From Papilionanthe hookeriana x Papilionanthe teres (lineage: Eukaryota; Streptophyta; Magnoliopsida; Asparagales; Orchidaceae), in the NCBI GenBank assembly GCA_022702705.1, contig CM040425.1:1860001-1924000 (forward strand): a stretch of 64,000 nucleotides of DNA, in the 5' to 3' direction. The first letter of the stretch is position 1. The number at the start of each line of letters is the position of its first letter. The notes under the pieces were generated by a model. The model made no database searches. It worked only from the letters and a program-made list of their open reading frames with translations, and had not been told where the DNA came from. This document shows positions 35,382 through 46,797 of this stretch, piece after piece. The translations under genes and the position numbers were made by a program.

Positions 35382-37038
35382 TGGTATGACTTTTTTAAAT
35401 TGGAAAAATTTATGAACTCAAATTTATATATATATATATATATTAATTTATTTTTCTATTAAGTCACACAATTAAATGCAAGTATACGTATCGCTCAAGT
35501 AATACAGTGCTCTAATGGTGTCTTGGTTATTGATCTCATGAGGGGACAATTAATTCAATAATGTAGCACAAAAATCACTTCATGAATCACAGCATAATTG
35601 CAGTAATTACTAGTAATACTAGATGAATAAACAGTTGCAGTTACTAATTCTACCAAAATACTTTCTAACATCCTAACAAAGTTAACTAACACTAGACTAA
35701 ATATATAACTAAAGTTCAAATGTAAGAATGAATCATCCTCCTCTCCAATAATAAGTTGATGATTTAGTGACATCGATCAGTGATGCAATAGTATCGTGCC
35801 AAAGAGGAGCATTCCTATTCTTTACCCTCTTCCGAGTGATATAAAGAACATTGAGTAATCCTATGTTTAGTCCCCAAATTCGTGGTTAGTTTGGGAGGAT
35901 ATTGGCTCTCACTCCAGAGCTCTCACTACCCTTCGCCTGAAGGCTAACTATCACTTTGGTTTCCAAACCCTAGGACCAAATTGGGGATTTCAGTATATCT
36001 CTCTAAAATCTCTAATTCTACGCCCATCAAAATATATTTCCCTATTTATTTGCACCCAACCCCCATGAACTACGTCACTCATTCATGGACATTAAATGTA
36101 ACCTTCACTTTTATTATAGAACTCCTAATTCTTTCAGAACATATGTTTCCCAACAAGTTTTAACAATTGAATTGGCCAAATCAGAAAGTAAATGAAGTAC
36201 GAAGTGAAAAGATCATCACTAATTCTCCATAATAAATCGACACATCATTTTCATATCACAACATCAACACATCACTTGAATAGGAAAAAGAAAAGAAATC
36301 TACTCAAGACTCAAGAAGAAAAGATGACGAAAGATTGACTTTACATATAAAAGCAACGTTATACAAACAAAGTAAAGAAAAGACAACTTATCTCAAACTC
36401 TTCCCAAGCGAATCTCAAGGAATTCCTTTGACTCCTCTTCTTTCTTCACAACAAAACACAATTCTCTCTTTAGATAAGTAAGGAAGAAGAAATCTCTCAT
36501 TTTTCCTCTCCTCCTACACTCCTTAGAAGAGAACAAACACAAACCTTTGATGGACTCTCTACACTATAATAATGAAAAGACACTCTCACTCTTCACTCCC
36601 ACAATCAAAAGACTTTCCCCTCTCTTCTGTATTTGGCTCTAAAACAGTTTAACTATGGCTACAACTGATTTCTCAAGAGTTTCCTAAAGCTCTCCTCCAA
36701 AATCTGGCCAAATACATTGAATCTAGTTTTACTTCGGATAGGGTGCAGTCCAGTGTAGGACAGGGCGCCGTCCACGCTATTTTCCACCTACTAGTCAAAA
36801 CTCTCTATAAATTGGCGTGGTCCGGCGCTGGTGACAGCGCTGTTCAACACTCCAGTTCAAAATCTGCATTTTGCCTCATTTTGCTCCAAATTTGCTCCTT
36901 TTTGCTTCATTTTGCTCCAAAGGCCTAAAATCATTGTGCATGCATGAAATCATGAAAAAAACCTTTCTTTAAAGTGCAATATCATCAAAAATAGGTATAA
37001 AATAGACATTAAAAAGCTATCAATATTTCAGTGGATCA
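35382..37038 (-). repeat. LTR-M1 5' LTR
   Basis: About 1.66 kb, ending GTGGATCA against the CCCAT duplication at 37039-37043. The U3 G+C block is at 36741-36845 (GCGTGGTCCGGCGCTGGTGA). A TA microsatellite at 35426-35446 is longer than in the 3' LTR. Confidence 0.92.
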
Positions 37039-37609
37039 CCCATCTACAAAATTTCAAAAGCTTAAAATTATTTCAAAGCTTCAAAATAACTAATGTTCTT
37101 TATAGAACCAAGTGAGGGCAAAAAATATATTTACTCCTATTTGGCACAACACATTCAAATACTTCCACAATGAAATTCCATAATTACTACTGATTCATTA
37201 AAAGAGGAAAAAGATATTTTATTCTCATTCCTTTCATATCGTTTAGTAGTCTTGTTAATTTTAATTGGTTGCCTTACTTTTATAGAAAATATCAAAAATA
37301 ATTTTCAATTTATCAATTTTAAAACCTAATTTACGAAATCCATTTAAAAAGTAAAAATTTAATTTTCATACTTCTTTATATTTTTAGACATTTCCCTATG
37401 GGTTCGATATCTCGGGGCTTAATAAAAAAGTCTTATATTACTTGATAAACGATACGAATACCTGCATAAAATCCCATTTTAAAAAATAAGTAAAATATAT
37501 TTCTTATTTGCTTCTGAGTCAGGTTTTTGGCATCCGTTGAAGAGAAAGAGATAATATCATTGGAACGAAATGTAAAGTGAAAAATGTAAGGGTAAATATT
37601 CGGGGATAA
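37039..37609 (+). repeat. LTR-P 5' LTR, second segment
   Basis: Continues the LTR interrupted at 24204 and aligns with 60205-60690 of the solo LTR. It contains the cross-family block GGGTTCGATATCTCGGGGCT near 37400-37420 and TTACTTGATAAACGATACG after it. It ends GGGGATAA, where the solo LTR has GGGGATCA. Confidence 0.9.
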
Positions 37610-37615
37610 AGTTTT

Positions 37616-37633
37616 TGGCGCTGTTGCTGGGGA
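37616..37633 (+). other. Primer binding site of LTR-P
   Basis: TGGCGCTGTTGCTGGGGA, 6 nt after the LTR. It equals the tRNA-Asp complement apart from two C-to-T changes at CG sites, as expected from methylated-C decay. Confidence 0.85.
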
Positions 37634-37737
37634 AATCAATTAAAATTTCGTATAAAGAAAATTAAAAAAAAATTTAAAACTTTTACTTTTCCTTGCTTTT
37701 GTTAGTGTGTTTTATTTTATATTATCTTTTTTTTTGT

Positions 37738-37939
37738 ATGCATAGTTCAGGTTTTGAAGGACTTGTGCATAATGATTCTGAATTAGATAGAACTATCAAA
37801 AAAATTAAAAAAATTAAAAATACAAAAAATGATAAAAATGTTCAAGAAATGGAGAATCAAGAAAATCAAAATGTTAACATCCATCAATAATTAAGACCTT
37901 TAAGGGATTATGTTAACCATACAGTGGATGAACTTAATG
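37738..37939 (+). pseudogene. LTR-P gag, N-terminal piece
   Basis: The ATG at 37738 begins MHSSGFEGLVHNDSELD, then a Lys/Asn-rich stretch and a stop at 37888. After it, in the same frame, come LRPLRDYV and the start of the conserved gag N-terminus, cut by LTR-M2 at 37944. The frame continues at 50952 with IQNPVVVANSFEL. This proves one gag split by the insertion. Confidence 0.82.
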
Positions 37940-37944
37940 GTAGT

Positions 37945-39460
37945 TGATCCACTTTTCGATAGTTATACTTACAATTGTGATATAAAAAGTTAGCAACAGC
38001 ACCAAAAACTTGATCCGCACTGAATATATACTGATGATTATGTTATGGATTTTATGATTGATATTGTGGATACTATGCAAGTATACGTATCGTTATCAAG
38101 TAATATAGGGCTCTAATGGAGTCCTAGATATCAATCCCACAGGGAAGTTAGAAAATTTCAAAGACAAATTTAAGTAAACTTACTTACTAATCTAGTATAC
38201 GGAAATTAAGAAGACTTAGACTAAAATAAACTAATGCTGAATATAAGATTTCAAAAAAGTATCTTTCTCCTTATTTTAGAGAATTAAGTGAATGAAGAAT
38301 TAAATAAGTTTTTAATTGTATTGTGCCATATAGGAGCATTCCTATTCTTTACCCTTTGGTCCAGGTGCAAAGAACATTAACTAGTCTTATGTTTGATTAC
38401 CGAATGCACGGGTAGGTCAGGAGGATACCGATCGCCACTTCGAAGCTCCCATGTTCCCCTCACTTGAGGGCTAACATCTACACTTCAGCTACCAAACAAT
38501 AAGAACGAATTGAATATTTTAGTCTGTCACACTAAAATATCCAATTCTACGCCCGATAGTTAATATTTCCCTATTTATTTGCACCCTCCTTCCAAGGCTT
38601 TTGACTTCCCTGAATCTTGGATGTAATCTTTACTATAGTTGATACTTCAACATATGTTAACAAATCAATTGGCCAAATTGAAAGTAAATTAAGATTTAAG
38701 TTAAAGATTAGCACAATTTCTATTTTCATATTTTTAGGCACAATTACTTTAATTCATCATTTCACGAAATCTCGATAACAAGGATAAAGACTAAGGAAAC
38801 TACTCAGAATGCATGGAAAAAATAACACAAATCATGGATTTCATTAAAGTTAGCAAACAAATAATAGATATACTTATCTCAATTTTCCCCAAGAAGATTC
38901 TTGAAGTTCCTTTAAATCTTCCTTCCAGTACAGCACACCAAAACGCTAAACACTTTATATATTTACTCAAAAGACTCTAAAATTACACTTAACTTTCACA
39001 CAAATGATACTAAACTGACACAGAAATGACTAAAATTTGTCTCTATTTATAGAAGGGGTCAAATCTCCAAAGATTTCTTAAGCACCTCTTCAAAAAGCAT
39101 CCAGGTTCAATGTATTTTGGCTCTTTTCAACTGTCTCGCTGTCGGCGGCTTGATCTCGCCGTCGGCTGGCTTCTAGAAGATAAGCTAACCGCGCTGATCT
39201 CGCTGTCGGTGGGCTCGATCTCTCCGTCAATGGGCTCCTTATAATATAATAAAAATCTTTCGGGAAAAACTTACCGTCGGCGTACTGTTCAATTTTCATC
39301 AAATTGAGTCCTTTTTGCTCCAAATCCACTTCTTTTGTGCTTTTTGCTTTCAGTACTTATAAATCTTCATTCCTGCAATAAAACAAAGAAAATACCTTTC
39401 TTTAAAGTGGAATTTCATATAAAATTGGTATGAAATTCTTAATATATTTTCTAGTGATCA
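37945..39460 (-). repeat. LTR-M2 3' LTR
   Basis: Near-identical to 49413-50946. Contains TATAAATA (plus 39044-39051), the U3 block of TCGCTGTCGGCGG-type repeats (39134-39290), and an embedded primer-site-like sequence 66 bp from its U5 end. Confidence 0.94.
37991..38020 (-). other. Old LTR/primer-site junction embedded in the LTR-M2 3' LTR
   Basis: On the minus strand: GTGCGGATCA, AG, then TTTTTGGTGCTGTTGCTA. This repeats the real junction (GTGGATCA, AG, TTTTTGGCGTCGTTGC) 66 bp further in. The same is at 49461-49488 in the 5' LTR. Confidence 0.72.
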
Positions 39461-40430
39461 AATTTACCCAAACTTAATTATTACTTGTCCTCAAGTAATT
39501 TAGATACTACATAAAAGTAAATGATTATTTTATAGTAAAGTTTTAATTCAGAAATACTTTGAATTAGATTTAAATAAGTATTATAGTAAAGTTTTCTAGA
39601 AATGTTTTAAAATAATTAAACTAATTCTATAAATGTAAGGCTATTTAGTTTTCAATTTTAAGATTTCTAGTCTTCTATTTATTTCAAGAATGACAATATT
39701 TTTCAACACTAAATTACTTAAAATATTCAAATGATTGGAATTTCATGAAAACACAACTTAGTAAAATACTAATCCATATATATAAGTTCAGAAATTTAAT
39801 TGAAGTTTTACCCCTTTAGGTTGATTCAAATGAAGCCAATTTTTGATAAGGCATCTCCTCAAGCTTCTCCCCACTTATATTTCTCTTTTTCATTTGGATT
39901 GATTTTCAATCCAATATATATATGTATATATTTTTCTTTTCTTTTCAGGGATTGATTTTCAATCCTTCTTTTTTCTTTTTCAAGTGAGGATTACTGTAAC
40001 TGGATAGCCTATTAATGATTTTGAACTTCATTTTTCTCTTTCCTAAATTTGAAACTGGAAATATTTACTTCTCTTATATATATTTTAAAGCTTTTACTTC
40101 ATTGGGGTTCAATCTTTTCTTTCTCAACTAAATACTTAAGAATTTCATATTTGAAAATATAGTTTTCCTTACTTTAAAAAGTTAACTATATTCTTATTCT
40201 CTTATACTAAATATCCTTAATCTAAAAATTAGTTAATTATTAAAAGTATTTCTTTTAACTTTCTATAATAATTAAATAAATCAATTATAGTTTACTGAAT
40301 TAAAATTACTACAAAAATTCATTTTTATAATAATTTTGAAAATGTAAATTGAGAACAATTTAATAATTAAATTTGTATTTTTCCCTCCTCCAAACATAAA
40401 TTTTTCTATTTATCTACATCATCATAATAG
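39461..40430 (-). other. LTR-M2 3' untranslated region
   Basis: Beside the LTR the minus strand reads AAGTTTGGGTAAATT, a weakened polypurine tract. A purine-rich run lies at 39885-39985, with a duplicated GATTGATTTTCAATCC segment (plus 39896 and 39950). Nothing coding is supported. Confidence 0.65.
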
Positions 40431-40549
40431 GCTATCTCATACTCTGAATGTCTTTGGAGATACTCACTGTCATAATCATATCTTCTTTCTAAGCCTCCAA
40501 TTCTCTGATCAATATGCTCCAGTTTTTCTTCAATTTTCTCAAAACTTTT

Positions 40550-41453
40550 CTACTGTAGAGTCATCTCATTCATCAAATCCTGAAGGGTGGGAGTACTATA
40601 GGGAGGAGTGTCATAACTGGTAGAGGGAATATCTCTACTCGAAGAAGGTACATAACTCCTTGTCCTAGATCTCCATCCTTCGTGAGATTCATATTTCTTA
40701 ATATTAGCCGGAGAAATGGGTTTCATAGGCTCCACCCATTCCTCATCATCTCTTGCCTCTACCCCAGATAAATGGAAGAGTGTATAGATCAAACCAGGAT
40801 GTCCTAATCCTCCTCCACTTTCACTTCTTGTGGTGGCTAATATATTCTTATAAATTATACTTTCCACATTAATACTTTTCTGGTTCTGAATGCAGAAATT
40901 CAGAACTGTTCTATCTCTTGTTACCTCACTATGGTGGTAAGTAGGTAACAAGGTAGAACAAATAAAATAGTGCCTGGCTTTAGATGATGCATTCAACATA
41001 GAAAGAGGGAAGTTTACCCGTTCTCGCTGCTTCATTTTCTAAACTCCTTTCTCGTCAGTGAGAAAGTCGATCACCTCTTCCAGTGGTCCTTCCATAGTTC
41101 CAAATGTATCATACTCACTGGTGTAGGGGTCTTGCACTTCGTAATAAGCATTTATTCTTGCAAGACTCGAATTCCACAAAAATCCTCTAACCATAATCGG
41201 TGCATCTTCGACTCTATGTCGAGTTGGCATAGAATTCTTTTACCACTTCCACAGCAGCTCTGTTGGTTATGAAACAGAAATTTTCCCATCCTCTTTCTTT
41301 AATTATTTGCTCTACTTCACCTCCAGGACTTTTGAAAACTCGATCCTGAATGCATTTCCTGGCTTGAATAATTTGAAAATATCTTGATTGTGCCCTTGCA
41401 TTCACAAAACGAGTTTCGTCGTAATCCATTTTTCTCTTTTGTCGTGGAGTCAT
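40550..41453 (-). pseudogene. LTR-M2 accessory ORF B (Transposase_32-like domain)
   Basis: Start ATG 41451-41453 (MTPRQKRKMDYDETRFVN), just after a predicted 3' splice site. Three nearly contiguous open pieces (41214-41474, 41039-41230, 40550-41035) give about 300 residues, with one stop near 41037 and a frame change near 41220. Blocks: IMVRGFLWNSSLARINAYY, DFLTDEKG, RVNFPLSMLNASSKARHYFI, LLPTYHHSEVTRDRTVLNF and GLGHPGLIYTLF. These match the family annotated as putative plant transposon protein. A Ser/Thr/Pro-rich tail follows, then a probable coiled coil after the stop at 40550. Function unknown; it could be a captured gene or an env-position protein. Confidence 0.7.
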
Positions 41454-41461
41454 TTTTCGAT

Positions 41462-41662
41462 CTGTGAAATTCACAAAAAAATTTAACTAAACTTCTAAAT
41501 ATTAATAAGATGGCTTCCAATAGTTACTAAAATCAATTTAAATCAAGTTCCATGAATTTCTCCAAGTCTTTTCTTCTCATTTCAAATTTTTCTAAAATTC
41601 CTCAATGTAGAAGAAATTCATGGTGAAAATCAAAATTTTTTACATAGGAGTGAAGCTCTTAC
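41462..41662 (-). other. Predicted 5'UTR intron of ORF B, LTR-M2
   Basis: Donor CTTG/GTAAGAGCTTC (GT at 41661-41662, minus strand) and acceptor TTTCACAG ending at 41462, 8 nt before the ATG. It is 201 nt long and A/T-rich. Donor sequence, length and position agree with LTR-M1. Confidence 0.55.
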
Positions 41663-41810
41663 CAAGGGAAGGTAAAATCTGGCTTCAAAATGTGTTGAAA
41701 TCGGTTCAATTCCAAGATTCCACAAGCCTTAGGTCAGTTTTTTTTAAGTTTTTGAGGAGGGAGATGATGAATAGTGTCAATTGAAGGGTCAAATAAAGTA
41801 TATTTCGCAA

Positions 41811-41965
41811 TCTCGCTATCAGCGAAAAATTTCTCGCCGTCGGCGAGCTAATTAATTCACCAAGGCCAAAGTTTTGGGAAAATCTCGCGGTTAGCGGGAT
41901 TTTTTCGCTGTCAGCGAACTTTTCCTCGCCGTCGGCGGGATAGTTCTCGCTGTCGGCGGGGTTTC
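41811..41965 (-). promoter_or_regulatory. U3-like G+C block upstream of ORF B, LTR-M2
   Basis: Repeats of the kind CTCGCCGTCGGCGAG and CTCGCTGTCGGCGGG, five or six units in 155 bp. They match the U3 block of this element's LTRs (50599-50765). On the minus strand AATATACTTTATT follows as a possible TATA region. Confidence 0.5.
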
Positions 41966-42048
41966 CAAAAGTTTAATATTTTTAATTTTTACAATGTTTT
42001 TAATCTAGATTAAGCCTTGTTCATTGTTCCGGTCAATAAATTTGACAT

Positions 42049-42067
42049 ATTTATTATTATTATTATT
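42049..42067. repeat. (TTA)n microsatellite
   Basis: Six TTA units in the spacer between accessory ORFs A and B of LTR-M2. No gene lies between about 41970 and 42350. Confidence 0.85.
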
Positions 42068-42359
42068 TTTATTAAGATTAGATACTATACTAACACATAA
42101 ATTCACACAACATAAATATTATAACTTTATAAATGAAGTCCATGAACTTACAAACTTCAAGCACTACATAACTAACAATTGACTTATCAAATTAACCCAA
42201 CACATTTAACTCAGCATTGCAATCCTCACCACGATACTCTAAATGTTGAGAATAAACAAACAACATAGAATCTCATATAAACTGAGATTATCTACGTAAA
42301 GTTCAATTTATATCAAAAACTAAATTCAAATCAACACACATACATATAATATGAATAGA

Positions 42360-43523
42360 AATCTCTCGCTACTCATCCGAATCCGAACCGATCTCTTCTC
42401 TCGATGTTTCCAATAGAACGCGAGTGCACAAACAAATTATAGAAATGCCTGAAAGGGAATTCTGCAGTAGAGTCTTCTTCAATCCACCCTTTCTGTCTCA
42501 ATAATCGTATAAAACTTGCCTCCGGTGTCCTGTATGGTCAAAGTTCTCCATTCTCCAATCGATGTGATCGAATAAATCAGAGATATTATCAATAGAATTC
42601 ATCACATTCTGTAATTCCTTCTCCAATCCTTTAAGTTTCTATAAAATAAGGTTCGTTCTATCAGTCAGAGGTTTAACTAAAGGATTGTTTTGGGATGCTT
42701 GATCAGAAATAATTACTGTTTCATCATTGTTATCCAAGGTAGGAAACATATGTGTCGGATCTAGTGGTTTCCAAGGAAATAGCACTTTTTCCCAAGCTTC
42801 CTAGGAAACTTGGTACTGACTACAAAAAGCAAATATAGTTGATGGATGTCCAAGTCCATGAATTGACCCATGCACAATTAATCCTAATGCAGACTTCACA
42901 ATGATAGATCCAACATCAATAGGCAATCCAGATTGAATAAAATAATTTAAGATTGCGCATTCCTTTGAAACTTTGTTTACCCTCATAGTGGGTAATAACT
43001 TTGATGAAATAAAGAAATGCCAATGCTTTGAGATGGGGTTAAGAAGTGACGCAGAAAAACTAACGTACCCGTCTTCTCTTAATTCCCAATCATCAGGTTC
43101 GTCGGTCAGATATCTGTAGATCTCATTCATGTTGTATCTTGTAGGAACAAAATTTGTATAGTGGCAAACAGGATTATTCTCAATCGAGTATAATTCCTTT
43201 ATTCGAGAAGGAGTGAAAGTTACACATCTGCCTCTTACGTAAACACTTCCATTATGAATCGCATGCAGATTAGAGTAGAATTCTTTGACTACTAGAATGA
43301 CTACAGCAAATGTGTTATAGCAGAATACCTCCTAACGTCGCTGAACCATCATTTCTTCAATTGTTGTTGTTGAATTCTCCGCTCCTCTGTTTACGAATCC
43401 TCTTTCTTTAATCAGACGTTTCTTCATCAAAACCTTGTTGAATAGTCGCTAAGCCTCAGAACTGACGAACTTTCGTCGGTTAAAAACTCCAGATTTCGTG
43501 GTTTCAAGTAGTTTGGAGGCCAT
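42360..43523 (-). pseudogene. LTR-M2 accessory ORF A
   Basis: Start ATG 43521-43523 (MASKLLETTKSGVFNRRKFVS). 42801-43130 is open for 109 residues with YRYLTDEPDDWELREDGY, LLPTMRVNKVSKECAILNYF, GLPIDVGSIIVKS and GLGHPSTIF. The same block order occurs in ORF B, so A and B are paralogues. The C-terminal part (about 42360-42620) keeps SDLFDHIDWRME before frame changes. Stops near 43450, 43330 and 42800 make it a pseudogene. Function unknown. Confidence 0.68.
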
Positions 43524-43594
43524 AATAAATTGTTTTGGAGGAACTCTAGTCGTTTCTAAGGAAGAAGCTAGTATAAAAATGAAGTTTTAAATTT

Positions 43595-43780
43595 TTTATA
43601 TAGAGAAATGGCTTTAGAACCGTCCAAGACCGCAAAATAACTCACAAAAACACTTTTAAACTATCTCGCTGTTGGCAGTAACGATCTTGCCGTCGGCGGA
43701 ATAGTTAATTAATTTAAACTGAAATTGGACGCGCCGATCTCGGTGTCAGCGGGATCGATCTCTCCGTCGGCGAGATTAGG
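43595..43780 (-). promoter_or_regulatory. U3-like promoter module before ORF A, LTR-M2
   Basis: The block at 43665-43780 contains CGCGCCGATCTC and GATCTCTCCGTCGGCGAG, aligning over about 45 bp with the LTR block near 50655-50700. On the minus strand it is followed by TATATAAA (43595-43602), 71 nt before the ORF A ATG. Confidence 0.55.
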
Positions 43781-43935
43781 TAAATTGCCCAATTTTTTGC
43801 TCTGGTCCGAATATTTTCTGATTTCTTCGTATAGATTCAAATTTGTGATGATTCTAAAAAGTAAAATGAGTAGAATTCATTCTATATTTTAATTTTTCAA
43901 TAACTTTAATAAATAGATCATAATTAATAACTACT

Positions 43936-43970
43936 ATGGGTTGCCTCCCATAAAGCGCTTGGTTTAACGT
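43936..43970 (-). promoter_or_regulatory. Post-pol conserved motif, LTR-M2
   Basis: Minus strand: ACGTTAAACCAAGCGCTTTA followed by TGGGAGGCAACCCATAG. The TGGG/CCCA ends can pair around GAGGCAA. Present at the same place in LTR-M1 and LTR-P. Confidence 0.65.
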
Positions 43971-43991
43971 CGTCAGCCCGACCTAATTTAG

Positions 43992-45439
43992 TTAGTAATC
44001 AGGTTGACTGAGCATTAAAACCTCTTTAAAATTTGGTCTTATTTCTTCAAAATAATATTTTAATCTGTGTCCGTTTACTTTAAATCTTTGCCTAGTTTTT
44101 GGATCTTCAATTTCTATAGTTCCATATGAAAATATTTTAGTTATAGTGAAAGGCCCTAACCATCGAGATTTCAATTTCCTAGGAAATAATTTTAATCTTG
44201 TATTATAAAGCAAAACTTCTTGTCCTGGCTCAAAATTCTTCAGGTTAATCTTCCGATCATGCCATAATTTCATTTTTTTCTTTATAAATTCTATCATTAT
44301 GATAAGATTCATTTCTTTAATTCATCTAATTCATTCAATTGCAATAATCTTTTCTCTCCAGCTTCTTTCAGACTGTAATTAAATTCTTTAATTGCCCAAT
44401 AAGCTTTATGTTCTAATTCAACTGGTAAGTGACAAGTCTTTCCATAAATAAGCCTGTAAGAAGTCATTCCAATCGAAGTTTAATAAGCAGTCTTGTATGT
44501 CCATAATGTAGTGTCTAGTCTTATAGACCAATCCAATCTATTAGGGTTTACAGTCTTTTCTAAAATATGTTTAATCTCTCGATTAGAAACTTCAGCTAAT
44601 CCACTGGTTTGTGGATGATAAGCAGTTGATATCTTATGAATAATGTTAAATTTTTCTACTAGTTTGTGAATATATTTATTTCTAAAATGAGAACCTCCGT
44701 CAGTGATAATCACTCTTGGCATTCCAAATCTAGTAAAAATATTTTTCATTAGAAACTTTGAAACACTCTTAGCGTAACTTCGAGGTAAAGCTTGTGCTTC
44801 AATCCATTTAGAAACATAATCAACAACAACTAATATATATGAATTTCTAAATGAAGGAACAGATGGTCCCATAAAATCTAATCCCCAAACATCAAAAATT
44901 TCAACTTCTAATATAAAATTTAGAGGCATTTCATTTCTTCTAGATATATTCCCTACTCGTTGGCATCTATCGCAAGTTTTGATATATCTATAAACATCTC
45001 TAAAAAGAGTAGGCCAATAAAATCCAGATTGTAAAATTTTATAAGCAGTTTTATTTGTTCCAAAATGTCCTCCAAAATCAGAATCATGACATTTCTGAAT
45101 GATTTGTTCTGTTTCTTCATAAGGCACGCATCTTCTAATAATACGATCCTTACATTGCTTATATAAATATGGTTCATCCCAAAAATATGTTTTAGCATAA
45201 TGAATGATTTTTTTCTGTTGTTGCAAAGTTAACATAGGTGGTAAAATATCACTTACAATATAATTTACTATGTCAGCATACCATGGTATTTTCCACTCAT
45301 TTATATTATATAATTGTTCGTCGGGAAAACCGTCAATAATTTCAATATCGATATCGGATAATTCATTATATTCTAGTCTTGATAAATGATCTCGCAATTT
45401 GATTATCGGTTCCCTTTTTGTTAATGATTTCAAAATCAA
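43992..45439 (-). pseudogene. LTR-M2 integrase
   Basis: 44480-45439 is open for 319 residues. It carries the tail of RNase H, the zinc-binding H2C2 part (CHDSDFGGHFG, CDRCQRVGN) and the rve core with Asp (GLDFMGP), Asp (ITDGGSHF) and Glu (SNREIKHIL), so D-D-E is complete. A frame change at about 44310-44480 separates the C-terminal part 43992-44312, which has WHDRKI, EPGQEVLLYN and the GPF motif SRWLGPFTI. The enzyme would insert cDNA into the genome. No chromodomain is visible, as usual for Athila. Confidence 0.88.
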
Positions 45440-46508
45440 ATTCTTGCATTAGTAATGTCCATCTAATTAATCTTGGTATGGAATCTTTCTTTTGCATTAG
45501 ATATTTAATAGCAGAGTGATCAGTATGCACAATACATTTATTTCCAATTAGATAAGGCCTAAATTTATCAAAAGCATAAACAATTGCTAATAGCTCTTTT
45601 TCAGTAACTGTATAATTCAATTCAGCATTATTAAGAGTTTTACTAGCATAGTATATAACTTTAAAAATTTTATCATATCTTTGCCCAAGTACTGCTCCTA
45701 TAGCATAATCACTAGCATCACACATGAGTTCAAAAGGTTTCTCCCAATCAGATGAAACTATTATAGGTGCTGTAATTAATTTATCTTTTAATAATTCAAA
45801 AGCATTTAGGCATTCAGTTGTGAATTCAAATTTCTTATCCTTTTCTAAAAGTTGGCATAGAGGTTTAGTAATTTTTGAAAAATCTTTTATGTAGCGTCTA
45901 TAGAATCCAGCATGTCCAAGAAAACTTCTTACCCCTTTTATTGTAGTTGGAGGTGGTAATTTAGCTATAACTTGAATTTTTGCAGGGTCTACTTCCATGT
46001 CATTTTCTGAAATTTTATACCCTAATACAATTCCTCCTACAACCATAAATTGACATTTTTCCCAATTTAGAACTAAGTTAGTTTTCTCGCATACTTCTAA
46101 TACTTTTTCAAGATGATTCAAGCATGCGTCAAATGTCGTTCCAAATACAGAGAAATCATCCATAAATACTTCTATTCCATCATCAATTAATTTACTAAAT
46201 ATAGACATCGTACATCACTGGAATGTTGCAGGTGCATTACATAATCCAAAAGACATTCTTCGAAAAGCAAATGTTCCATAAGGACTAGTAAATGTAGTTT
46301 TCTTTTGATCCTCAGGAGCAATATGTATCTGATGATAACTGGTATATTTATGTACGGCTAATCTATCCAACATTTGGTCTAGAAATGGTAATGGGAAGTG
46401 ATCTTTCCTGGTGGCTGCATTTAATTTTCTATAGTCAATACATATACACCATCCAGTCACTTGTCTTATAGGTATTAAATCATTACTTTCATTAGCTTTA
46501 ACGGTCAC
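45366..46508 (-). pseudogene. LTR-M2 reverse transcriptase and RNase H
   Basis: 46215-46508 has WCICIDYRKLNAATRKDHFPL and the FGLCNAPATFQ block. Between HKY and YHQI seven residues are missing in frame relative to LTR-P (which reads FFLDGYIGYHQI), so the first catalytic Asp of RT is deleted. A stop at about 46209 replaces an Arg codon. 45366-46208 continues with EVFMDDFSVFG (YxDD box intact), LGHAGFYRRYIKDFS, then RNase H with CDASDYAIGAVLG, TEKELLAIV and HTDHSAIKYL. Known role: cDNA synthesis. Confidence 0.88.
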
Positions 46509-46797
46509 TCCTCCTTTCTTAGGAACACAGTGAATTGGGCTTACCCAAGCACTGTCCGAAATAGGATATATAATACCATTATCTAACCATTTTAGTATTT
46601 CTTTCTTGACTACTTATTTTATTATTGGGTTTAATCTCCTTTGAGGATCTACTCTTGGCTTATGTTCATTATCTAAAATAATTCTATGCATACAAATTGA
46701 AGGACTAATTCCTTTAATATCTGCTAAAGTCCAACCAAAAGTTTTCTTATATTTTTTTAATGTGTCTAACAGTTTTTGTTCTTGTGATTCATTTAAT

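Larger units (their letters stand above)
24205..37038 (-). mobile_element. LTR-M1, Athila-like Ty3/gypsy retrotransposon, nested in LTR-P
   Basis: About 12.8 kb on the minus strand. It has LTRs at 24205-25806 and 35382-37038 (both TGG to GATGA/GATCA), the CCCAT target duplication, a tRNA-Asp-like primer site at 35358-35375 and a polypurine tract at 25807-25822. Between them lie gag, protease, RT, RNase H, a truncated integrase and two accessory ORFs. The LTRs have drifted noticeably more than those of LTR-M2, so it is the older of the two insertions. Gag-pol is full of stops. Confidence 0.93.

Noticed and set aside
39120..43790. The CTCGCCGTCGGCGAG-type blocks as a CRISPR array or satellite
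   Set aside because: Units are short, imperfect, irregularly spaced and without spacers of constant length. They match the LTR of the same element.
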